Position numbers and translations under genes: made by a program. Of a stretch of DNA of 19,704 bases, positions 13,849 through 19,704 are shown in pieces (positions within the stretch are counted from its first letter, which is position 1; each line of letters begins with the position of its first letter). This DNA comes from Verrucomicrobiota bacterium (lineage in GTDB: Bacteria; Verrucomicrobiota; Verrucomicrobiia; Chthoniobacterales; UBA10450), in contig QHOF01000042.1 in NCBI GenBank assembly GCA_003219335.1, forward strand, positions 1 through 19,704, read 5' to 3'. The notes beneath the pieces were generated by a model. The model ran no database searches, was not told the DNA's origin, and saw nothing but the letters and a program-made list of their open reading frames with translations.

Positions 13849-15204
13849 CTAGCCTTCTTCGACTGGAGTGGGAGCGAGGGAACCGATCACGGGGGTGCTG
13901 ATCTGCATCCGCTTCGAATTAGTGAACTCTTCAAGCACCGTTTCAAATCCGGGATACGATTCACCAATACATTCGGCGTCTTGAACAATCGTCTCGCCTT
14001 CAGCGAACAGACCGGCGATGGCAAACGCCATCGCGATGCGATGATCGTCAAAGCTCGGCACACGGGCGCCGTGCAGAGGAGCCGGTCCATAGATTTCCAG
14101 ACCATCATTCAGCTCGGCCACCCGGGCCCCCATTGTTCGCAAATTGTGCGCGATGGCCGCAATGCGATCAGTTTCTTTTACGCGCAATTCCTCTGCCTGC
14201 CGGATAATTGTTTTTCCGTTTGCCAGGGCGCCTGCCACCGACAAGATCGGTAGCTCGTCAATCAGCTGCGGCACTTCCTTGCCCTGAATGACGGTGGCCT
14301 TGAGTGGGACACCAGTGACTTCGACAATTCCGCGCGGTTCAACCTGATCGACGTCCTCGACAGCCTCGCGCACCTGCGCACCCATGCGGAGCAAAACACC
14401 AAGCAACGCGGTTCGCGTATCATTTAAGCCCACGTCGCGGATGAGCAAATGGCCTCTCCGCTGTGCCGCGGCGGCAACCAGCCAAAAAGCCGCCGAAGAA
14501 ATGTCGCCCGGAATATCAAAATCGCGCGACTCCGGAACCTGGTCGCCGAACACAGTGATGGCAGTGCCTTCATCTTCGATTGCCGTACGCACGAGGAAAT
14601 AATTGAACATTTTTTCCATATGGTTTCGTGTTTGCAATGGCTCTTCCACTGTGGTCTTGCCTCGGGCAAAAAGGCCCGCAAGCAGCAACGCGCCTTTGAC
14701 CTGTGCGCTTGCTACAGATGGGCGATAATGAATTCCACGCAGCGAGCCCCCCCGGATGCGCAACGGCGGTGTTTGTTCCGGGCCTTCGGCAACGGCGCTC
14801 GCGCCCATCTCACAGAGCGGCGCGATCACGCGATCCATCGGGCGTCGCGACAGTCCCGCATCCGCGACTAGGCGACTTTCAAATGTTTGTCCTGCCAGCA
14901 GACCGGCGAGAAGCCGCATGGTCGTACCCGAATTTCCGCAATTAATCTCCTTTTTCGGTGCGGTAAGGACCCGCTTTTTCCCGTGAACGATCAAGGTGGC
15001 CGGCTCGCGCTGTTCGATCTTGATGCCCAACGCGCGCATGGCGTTCACCGTGTGCATGCAATCTTTACTGGGGAGAAATCCCCGCAAAGTGCATTCCCCG
15101 TTCGAGAGCGCCGCGATGATTACCGCGCGATGCGAAATGCTTTTATCGCCCGGCACAGTAATTTCGATGTCGATTCGAGGCGCGCGTTTTAGTCGTAACT
15201 CCAT
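13849..15204 (-). CDS. aroA: 3-phosphoshikimate 1-carboxyvinyltransferase (EPSP synthase)
   Basis: 451 residues, slightly longer than the usual 430. It catalyses the sixth shikimate-pathway step, joining phosphoenolpyruvate to shikimate 3-phosphate. Visible motifs are PGDKSISHRA near the N-terminus, NCGNSGTTMRLLAG, RRPMDR, SAQVKGALLLAGL, FDIPGDISSAAFW, VKETDRI and the late DDHRIAMAFA with its Asp/His/Arg. NSGTTMR, RPMDR and SAQVK resemble the Bacillus/CP4-like group more than the E. coli group (NAGTAMR); class membership matters for glyphosate response but is only inferred. The last 20 residues are weakly conserved in character. The gene precedes cmk and has no obvious Shine-Dalgarno. Confidence 0.95.
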   Translation of the reverse strand: MELRLKRAPRIDIEITVPGDKSISHRAVIIAALSNGECTLRGFLPSKDCMHTVNAMRALGIKIEQREPATLIVHGKKRVLTAPKKEINCGNSGTTMRLLAGLLAGQTFESRLVADAGLSRRPMDRVIAPLCEMGASAVAEGPEQTPPLRIRGGSLRGIHYRPSVASAQVKGALLLAGLFARGKTTVEEPLQTRNHMEKMFNYFLVRTAIEDEGTAITVFGDQVPESRDFDIPGDISSAAFWLVAAAAQRRGHLLIRDVGLNDTRTALLGVLLRMGAQVREAVEDVDQVEPRGIVEVTGVPLKATVIQGKEVPQLIDELPILSVAGALANGKTIIRQAEELRVKETDRIAAIAHNLRTMGARVAELNDGLEIYGPAPLHGARVPSFDDHRIAMAFAIAGLFAEGETIVQDAECIGESYPGFETVLEEFTNSKRMQISTPVIGSLAPTPVEEG

Positions 15205-15318
15205 AGACGAAGGGAACGAAACCGATAAGTGGGTCCCAGGTGGTTAACTCGGCGTTTCAGTATCCAGAGATCCACGATCAGCCGCAAGCTCCCAACGCAA
15301 CTGGGGCGGCAAAATCCG

Positions 15319-15711
15319 TTACGGCACGAGAAAAATTTTGTCCGTGTAAGGATCCTTCACTTCGGTTCCCGGAGGGAATCCTTCCACATCGATGTATTTG
15401 CCAGGCGAATATGGGCTCTCCACCAAGTGCGGTTTGCCGGGGACGGGAATTCCGTACGGATAATCTCCCTTTGCAACCTTTGTGGGCGCAGGAGCAGGAG
15501 GCGGTGTAGCTGCGACGGTCTCCGGTGGCGGCGTGCCCGTGGGTTGAACCGGCCCATTCGGATTGAACGGCTGTTGCGGCGGCGGGTATTCCTGGTTCTG
15601 TGCAGGGGGATAACTGGCCGCCCTGTGGCGGGCAGTCTGCGGTGGCGGTTCTTCGGAGCATGAGGCAAGCAAGAAGACCGCGAGAAGGGCAAGCGGGAAT
15701 GAAAATTTCAT
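15319..15711 (-). CDS. Proline-rich lipoprotein of unknown function
   Basis: 130 residues from the ATG at 15711 (MKFSFPLALLAVFLLASC). The LASC lipobox is near perfect, so the mature protein should be lipid-anchored at Cys18. Residues about 20-80 are a Pro/Gln/Ala/Thr-rich disordered stretch that could cross the peptidoglycan or periplasm. The last 45 residues form a compact block with GIPVPGKPHLVESPYSPGK, then a segment with DVEGFPPGTEVKDPYT; it looks conserved and may be a small binding module. I believe similar C-termini occur in other verrucomicrobial lipoproteins, from memory only. The frame is open 16 codons further up, but that would spoil the signal peptide. It lies 114 bases upstream of aroA on the same strand. 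Confidence 0.8.
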   Translation of the reverse strand: MKFSFPLALLAVFLLASCSEEPPPQTARHRAASYPPAQNQEYPPPQQPFNPNGPVQPTGTPPPETVAATPPPAPAPTKVAKGDYPYGIPVPGKPHLVESPYSPGKYIDVEGFPPGTEVKDPYTDKIFLVP

Positions 15712-15730
15712 AAATGGAAATGATCTCTTA

Positions 15731-15759
15731 ATCGTATCCGCAGTCAGACTCGTTGCCAA
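15731..15759 (-). promoter_or_regulatory. Predicted sigma70-type promoter of the proline-rich lipoprotein gene
   Basis: TTGGCA (15759-15754) and TACGAT (15736-15731) are separated by exactly 17 bases, with five of six and four of six matches to consensus. The leader would be about 13 bases. The site lies in the 120-base divergent gap shared with the receiver-phosphatase gene. Confidence 0.35.
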
Positions 15760-15818
15760 TGATTAAATCACTTTTTCTTCAAACCCTGCGGTGCTCTAAC
15801 AAAGACGGGACCAGATAC

Positions 15819-15828
15819 AAGGAAGGAG
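15819..15828 (+). promoter_or_regulatory. Shine-Dalgarno for the receiver-PP2C gene
   Basis: AAGGAAGGAG ends three bases before the GTG at 15832; the first AAGGA is eight bases away. It favours the GTG over the in-frame ATGs at 15856 and 15862. Confidence 0.6.
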
Positions 15829-15831
15829 CGA

Positions 15832-17028
15832 GTGCGATCCGAATCCAAAGAAAAGATGTCGATGTCGAACCATTCGCGCACAGAGATTTTGGTAGTGGAC
15901 GATGACGCCATGAGTCGCAGAGTCCTGGCGCAATTGCTAACGGCTGCTGGTTACAAGTGTCGTGTGTGCAAGGACGGTTCTGAAGCTCTGGAAGCCGTTC
16001 ACACCCTGCCGCCCTCACTTCTTTTGCTTGATTTCGATATGCCAGGGCCAAACGGCGCTGAGGTGCTAAGACGCCTCCGCTCGGATCAGCGTCCGGCAAT
16101 CGCGCAAATTCCCGCCATTATGTTGACGGCCCACGGAAGCGAAGAAAGCGAGGTATCTTGTCTGCAAGCTGGCGCCGATGATTTTGTGACCAAGCCAGTC
16201 AATGCCGCGGTGCTGCGGGCGCGAATCGAGACCCAGCTTCGCTTCCGCTCCATGCGGCGGCAATTGGAGCGGCAAAATGATGAACTGGAGAAGTGGCGTC
16301 GTAATCTGGAGCGCGATTTGGCAGCTGCGCGTCTAACCCAGCAATCGTTGATTCCGCAGAAACCGCCCGCGCTGCCCGGTTGGCAGGTTGCGACTTATTA
16401 TCGCCCGGTGATCCAGGTGGGCGGCGATATCTACGGCTGGCTGCGAATGAAAGATGGCCGGATTTTGTTCTGGATCGCAGATGGCACCGGTCACGGCGCC
16501 GCTGCGGCGCTGCTAACCACGCTGGCAAAACTTCTTTTTCATCACGGCAGCGCGGAACACAACACGCCGGTCAGCGTGATGGAAGCGGTGAACCACGATT
16601 TTTGCAGCATTTTTGGTGGACGCTCCTTTATGACGGCGATGTGCGTGGCAGTCGAGCCGGCGACCGGACGCGCGAGCATCGTCGGCGCCGGGCATCCTCC
16701 TCTTTTGATCGCGCGTCTTGGCGGCGCAACTGAAACGATTGCTTCGGTGGCACCGCCATTGGGCTTGGTGGAACATCCGGAACTTACAGAAGCAATTGTC
16801 GATCTAAAACCGGGCGACACTTTCCTCCTCTACACGGACGGTTTGTTCGGCTCAAGGAAAGGCAAAGAACCTCGCCTGACTCCCCAACGCCTGGGGAAAA
16901 TGCTCGACCATTCCGCGCCCAGCGCCGAGGCGATGCTTGGGCGAATACTGGCGGAGGCAACGCCAGCTAAAGGGGAAAAAACGCTGCCAGACGACGTGGC
17001 GGCCTTAGCGGTGCACCGGATCGGCTAA
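15832..17028 (+). CDS. Response regulator with PP2C (RsbU-type) phosphatase output
   Basis: 398 residues from a GTG. Residues 17-135 are a receiver domain: acidic pocket VVDDD (23-25), phospho-acceptor Asp67 in LLDFDMPG, switch Thr99 in MLTA and Lys121 in TKP. A charged coiled-coil linker (about 138-170) leads to a PP2C/SpoIIE domain with the conserved aspartates in GGDIYG (Asp199), ADGTGHG (Asp217) and the terminal LPDDVAAL, so catalysis looks intact. The likely role is dephosphorylation of a STAS-domain protein under control of an unseen histidine kinase. The STAS protein encoded at 7519-8034 is a candidate substrate. No kinase gene is adjacent. It is divergent from the proline-rich lipoprotein gene. 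Confidence 0.93.
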   Translation: MRSESKEKMSMSNHSRTEILVVDDDAMSRRVLAQLLTAAGYKCRVCKDGSEALEAVHTLPPSLLLLDFDMPGPNGAEVLRRLRSDQRPAIAQIPAIMLTAHGSEESEVSCLQAGADDFVTKPVNAAVLRARIETQLRFRSMRRQLERQNDELEKWRRNLERDLAAARLTQQSLIPQKPPALPGWQVATYYRPVIQVGGDIYGWLRMKDGRILFWIADGTGHGAAAALLTTLAKLLFHHGSAEHNTPVSVMEAVNHDFCSIFGGRSFMTAMCVAVEPATGRASIVGAGHPPLLIARLGGATETIASVAPPLGLVEHPELTEAIVDLKPGDTFLLYTDGLFGSRKGKEPRLTPQRLGKMLDHSAPSAEAMLGRILAEATPAKGEKTLPDDVAALAVHRIG

Positions 17029-17031
17029 AAA

Positions 17032-17054
17032 AAATTTTGGCTTTTGCAAAATTT
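17032..17054. terminator. AT-rich hairpin after the receiver-PP2C gene
   Basis: AAATTTTG (17032-17039) and CAAAATTT (17047-17054) form an 8-bp perfect stem with a 7-base loop, four bases after the stop. It has no GC core and no following T run, so termination would be weak at best; it may instead be part of the promoter of the SWIB gene. Confidence 0.3.
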
Positions 17055-17093
17055 AATGTTGCTCTCTTCCAAGCGAAACGCTAATCAGCGTCC

Positions 17094-17375
17094 ATGCCGA
17101 AAACCAAAAAGAAAACTTCCAAACGCAAACCGAACCCCGCCTTTATGAGACCGGTCCAGCCTGACGACAAGCTTGCTGCCGTTGTCGGGTCGCAGCCGCT
17201 ACCACGCTCGGAGCTTACTAAAAAGCTTTGGAACTACATCAAGAGGCGCGGTCTGCAAGACAAGAAGAAACGAACCATGATCAACGCCGACGACTCACTC
17301 CGACCGGTATTCAATGGCAAGAGCCAAGTGAGCATGTTCGAGATGACCAAGCTCGTTTCGAAGCATCTGCGCTAG
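17094..17375 (+). CDS. SWIB-domain protein
   Basis: 93 residues. The first 15 are very basic (KTKKKTSKRK), like a nucleic-acid-binding tail. The rest is one SWIB/MDM2 domain: RPVQPDDKLAAVVG, LPRSELTKKLWNYIK, then RTMINADDSLRPVF and a closing helix MFEMTKLVSKHLR. SWIB domains are best known from the eukaryotic SWI/SNF complex; in bacteria they occur in Chlamydiae, where one is also fused to topoisomerase I, and in some other phyla. A role in chromosome organisation or transcription is plausible but unproven. It is a single-gene unit, with a hairpin on each side. No Shine-Dalgarno is evident before the ATG. Confidence 0.92.
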   Translation: MPKTKKKTSKRKPNPAFMRPVQPDDKLAAVVGSQPLPRSELTKKLWNYIKRRGLQDKKKRTMINADDSLRPVFNGKSQVSMFEMTKLVSKHLR

Positions 17376-17391
17376 ACCGACAATGCCGTCT

Positions 17392-17419
17392 ATAGCCCGG
17401 CGTTTCCCCGTCGGGCTAT
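17392..17419 (+). terminator. Rho-independent-like terminator after the SWIB gene
   Basis: The arms 17392-17402 (ATAGCCCGGCG) and 17409-17419 form an 11-bp stem with one G-U pair and a 6-base loop, 17 bases after the stop. The T tract is very short (TTT with the last stem base), so efficiency is uncertain. Confidence 0.55.
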
Positions 17420-17495
17420 TTGCGGACATGGATAACGGAATCGCCACCGCGCGGACGGTTGTTTGCCGTGCTTGCGCGCTGGTGCGGTCTGGTTC

Positions 17496-17501
17496 AAGGT
17501 G
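17496..17501 (+). promoter_or_regulatory. Shine-Dalgarno for the thioredoxin-like gene
   Basis: AAGGTG lies five bases before the GTG at 17507. It supports this start over the ATG at 17420, whose coding would begin right at the end of the terminator hairpin. Confidence 0.5.
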
Positions 17502-17506
17502 ACGAT

Positions 17507-17971
17507 GTGAAGAAACATCGTTTCGTCCTCTTTGCCGTTGCAGCCTGCTTCATCCTGCATGCGCCGGCTGGCGGCGCCGCCGCGGCTGGCTGGCTGGACG
17601 ATTACCAGAAAGCCCAGCAAGAGGCCAAAGCCAGCAACAAGCTATTGCTGCTTAATTTCACCGGTTCTGATTGGTGCGGCTGGTGCATTAAATTGGATAA
17701 GGATGTTTTATCCCAGGCTGAGTTCAAAGATTACGCTAGCAAAAATTTGGTGCTCATGGAAGTGGATTTCCCGTGGCCCGGCCGTTCTCGGTGGCAGGAA
17801 CAAGCCGCCGAATTGAAAAAGCAAAACCAGGAACTGGCGCGCCAATACGACGTACATGGATTTCCCACGCTTGTCGTTCTCGATGGCAATGGGCAGAAAC
17901 TTTGGCGCTTCGAAGGATACCTGCCGGGCGAGGCGCTGATCGCGCAACTGGAAAAATTGTGCAAAGGTTGA
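17507..17971 (+). CDS. Exported thioredoxin-fold protein
   Basis: 154 residues from the GTG. An N-terminal signal peptide (KKHRFVLFAVAACFILHAP, cleavage probably after the Ala-rich stretch near residue 27) points to the periplasm. The mature domain is a thioredoxin fold with active site DWCGWC (Cys57, Cys60), the cis-Pro loop HGFPTLVVLD and a closing helix. The WCGWC variant and the KLDKDVL segment after it are typical of the thioredoxin-7/DsbD-gamma-like group, not cytoplasmic thioredoxin (WCGPC). It probably reduces or exchanges disulfides in exported proteins, with a partner not seen here. The frame is open back to 17420, but the extra 29 residues do not resemble a protein N-terminus and would mask the signal peptide. 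Confidence 0.88.
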   Translation: MKKHRFVLFAVAACFILHAPAGGAAAAGWLDDYQKAQQEAKASNKLLLLNFTGSDWCGWCIKLDKDVLSQAEFKDYASKNLVLMEVDFPWPGRSRWQEQAAELKKQNQELARQYDVHGFPTLVVLDGNGQKLWRFEGYLPGEALIAQLEKLCKG

Positions 17972-18087
17972 ATGCGTCTGCGCCTTGGAGGAAACGCTAA
18001 AAATTCTTTCAATTTCAATGGCGCCCCGCCTTGCGTAGCTAGCGACCTCTGCTAGATACACGCGATTAATCGACCGCTTTTGCGCCA

Positions 18088-18894
18088 ATGCTTTCTTCTC
18101 GCCTGTGCTTCCTTTGCGTTGCGGGGCTGATCGCGACGCGTGTTCTTGGAGCGGACAAGGAAATCACGCCGCGAGCTCTCGAAAAGAGCGAGCGTAATGC
18201 TCCGACGGAACCGAGCATCACGTTCAGCTCGGTGCATGTCGATGGGCCTTACATCGCCATGACTTTCGACGATGGACCAAGCGCAACCCTTACCCCAAAA
18301 CTGCTCGACATACTGGCTGCGCATTATATCAAGGCAACGTTCTTTGTAATCGGCGAAAACGTCGCGGAGCATCCGGAGATTGTCGCGCGAGCTGCGCGTG
18401 AAGGCCACGAAATTGGGAACCACAGTTGGTCGCATCCGAACCTCGCTAAGATATCGCAGGAAAGTGTTCGAAGCCAATTGCAGCGAACCGATGACGCAAT
18501 CAAAAGCGCAACCGGCACTCGTCCCACTTTGCTGCGGCCGCCGTATGGATCGATTACGGACCGCGAAAAGCGCTGGATCCACGATGAATTCGGATACCGG
18601 ATCATTCTTTGGGACGTCGATCCTTATGACTGGAAACGGCCGGGCTCGGCTGTGGTTCGCAATCGCATTCTCAAGGAGACCCAACCCGGTTCGATCGTGT
18701 TATCTCACGATATTCACCCGGGAACAATCGAAGCAATGCCCTCGACTTTCGATGCGCTCGAAGCCAGGGGCTTTAAATTCGTAACCGTATCGGAACTGAT
18801 TCGCATGGCCGCTCCGCAAGCTTCTCACGCCTCGCAAAGGGGCGAGCCAGCCGTCTCCCCATCGCCGTCACCATTATCCTCACCAAGCGGTTAG
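18088..18894 (+). CDS. Polysaccharide deacetylase (NodB/CE4 family), exported
   Basis: 268 residues. A signal peptide covers about residues 1-21. The NodB domain (about 50-235) has all five CE4 motifs: TFDDGPS (Asp61 catalytic base, Asp62 metal ligand), NHSWSHPNL (His112 and His116, metal ligands), RPPYG (150-154), DVDPYDW and LSHDIHPG (His207). Such enzymes remove acetyl groups from peptidoglycan, chitin or other N-acetylglucosamine polymers; the substrate cannot be told here. The last 30 residues are Ser/Pro-rich and probably disordered. It lies 116 bases after the thioredoxin-like gene and converges on tyrS with a 58-base gap that shows no convincing terminator. Confidence 0.93.
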   Translation: MLSSRLCFLCVAGLIATRVLGADKEITPRALEKSERNAPTEPSITFSSVHVDGPYIAMTFDDGPSATLTPKLLDILAAHYIKATFFVIGENVAEHPEIVARAAREGHEIGNHSWSHPNLAKISQESVRSQLQRTDDAIKSATGTRPTLLRPPYGSITDREKRWIHDEFGYRIILWDVDPYDWKRPGSAVVRNRILKETQPGSIVLSHDIHPGTIEAMPSTFDALEARGFKFVTVSELIRMAAPQASHASQRGEPAVSPSPSPLSSPSG

Positions 18895-18952
18895 CCGGCT
18901 AGAGCGACTGCATAACGAATCACAATTGTAAAGCCGCAGTTGTTACAGCGCA

Positions 18953-19704
18953 CTATCGTATTCGCACTGCGCGCGTTCGGTCGAGACGAAGAATCTGGCC
19001 AGGCCTAAGAGTGATCATTGCCTTGGGATCCTGAACCTTGATTCCATTAATCTCGACGCTGCCCTGTTTAATCAGTCGCGACACTTCGCTATGCGATTTT
19101 TGCAGGTTGAATACTTCCCGGTACGCATTTGAAACGAGGGTCACAGCGGCAAGGCCCTCTCGTTCAATGGGCGAAAACGCAGGGAGATCGGCGTGTTCCA
19201 GGTCGCGCTTGCTGAAGCGGGTTTCCCATTCCTCGAGCGTTTTTTGGGCGACAGCAGACGGGTGGTAAGTCTGCACAATCTCGAAGGCGAGCTGCTTTTT
19301 AGATTCGAGCGGATGCGCGCCGGCCGGCGGTGCGCGCCCCAGGAGCAATTCGTAATAACGCGCCATCAATTCATCCGAGATACTCATCAATTTGCCGAAC
19401 ATCTCTGAGGCAGGCTCGTTGACGGCGACAAAATTGCCGAGGCTTTTGCTCATTTTCTTGGCGCCCTCCAGTCCCTCGAGAATCGGCAGAAGAAAAGCCA
19501 CTTGCTGCGGTAATCCCTCGTCCTTTTGAAATTCGCGTCCGATTAAAATATTGAAAAGCTGATCTGTTCCTCCGAGTTCCACATCGGCTTTCACCATCAC
19601 CGAGTCCCAGGCTTGCATGATTGGGTACTGAATTTCATGGGCGTGAATGGCTTGTTGCTTATCGATGCGTGCCTTGAAGTCTTCGCGCTGCAACATTTGC
19701 TGCA
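18953..19704 (-). CDS. tyrS: Tyrosyl-tRNA synthetase, C-terminal part (5' end missing)
   Basis: About 250 residues are visible and the frame continues past the window edge; the N-terminal Rossmann half with the HIGH-type motif is outside. What remains is diagnostic. There is the MLQREDFKAR segment, the tyrosine and ATP site region QYPIMQAWDSVMVKADVELGG with GGTDQLFN, the class I KMSKS loop (AKKMSKSLGN), then the anticodon-binding helical region, and a C-terminal S4 RNA-binding domain (EVSRLIKQGSVEINGIKV). TyrS charges tRNA-Tyr as a homodimer. An ATG near 19696 is internal, not the start. Nothing abnormal is seen. Confidence 0.96.
   Translation of the reverse strand, partial: QQMLQREDFKARIDKQQAIHAHEIQYPIMQAWDSVMVKADVELGGTDQLFNILIGREFQKDEGLPQQVAFLLPILEGLEGAKKMSKSLGNFVAVNEPASEMFGKLMSISDELMARYYELLLGRAPPAGAHPLESKKQLAFEIVQTYHPSAVAQKTLEEWETRFSKRDLEHADLPAFSPIEREGLAAVTLVSNAYREVFNLQKSHSEVSRLIKQGSVEINGIKVQDPKAMITLRPGQILRLDRTRAVRIR

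Noticed and set aside
17972..18087. Promoter for the deacetylase (TTGCGT with TAGATA)
   Set aside because: Only three of six matches in the -10 and a short 16-base spacer; not above chance.
18892..18901. Perfect palindrome TAGCCGGCTA at the deacetylase stop
   Set aside because: No loop and no T tract, so it is not a plausible terminator; short palindromes of this size are expected by chance.
1..19704. CRISPR arrays, prophage, integrons, toxin-antitoxin pairs or defence islands
   Set aside because: No regular long repeats with spacers, no integrase or transposase motifs and no small paired frames of that kind. The short 8- and 9-nt arrays are far too small to be CRISPR repeats.

Overview
The window looks like ordinary chromosome from a member of the PVC superphylum, most likely a soil-type verrucomicrobium (Chthoniobacterales/Spartobacteria-like). 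This is inferred from gene content only. The signs are a very long GreA-type elongation factor of the kind known from Chlamydiae, a free-standing SWIB-domain protein, RsbU/STAS regulators, an ATP-dependent DNA ligase fused to its partner nuclease, moderately high GC, and many genes without a clear Shine-Dalgarno sequence. I see no rRNA, tRNA, CRISPR array, insertion sequence or phage gene. No stretch over 300 bases lacks a gene.

Layout. 1-639 (-): partial TerC/Alx membrane protein. 747-2624 (+): long GreA-family factor. 2641-8800 (-): a run of rsmE, an HMG-CoA lyase-type enzyme, dnaJ, grpE, a membrane GAF-PP2C phosphatase (RsbU-like), a STAS anti-sigma antagonist (RsbV-like) and an exported protein of unknown function. 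8909-11668 (+): metallo-beta-lactamase/beta-CASP nuclease fused to ATP-dependent DNA ligase. 11683-15711 (-): coiled-coil lipoprotein, 63-residue membrane protein, plsC-like acyltransferase, cmk, aroA and a proline-rich lipoprotein. 15832-18894 (+): response-regulator/PP2C protein, SWIB protein, exported thioredoxin-like protein and polysaccharide deacetylase. 18953-19704 (-): 3' part of tyrS.

How the genes fit together. Genes for core information processing and metabolism (greA-like, rsmE, cmk, aroA, tyrS, plsC) are mixed with a stress-signalling theme. The STAS gene, the RsbU-like phosphatase gene, grpE, dnaJ and the lyase gene are co-directional and tightly spaced; the phosphatase stop overlaps the grpE start (ATGA). 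A second PP2C phosphatase, controlled by a receiver domain, lies 8 kb away and could feed the same partner-switching pathway. No RsbW-type kinase or sigma factor is in the window. Exported and envelope proteins make up most of the rest.

The least expected signal is in the intergenic DNA. Several gene boundaries carry short degenerate tandem arrays of a 9-nt unit (consensus YGTCNNATG), clearest at 13803-13838, 8850-8876 and 3388-3414, with weaker traces at 5440-5468 and 694-720. A different array, of 8-nt units arranged head to head, fills the plsC-cmk gap. These arrays run into start codons, extend open frames artificially and change the choice of start for several genes.
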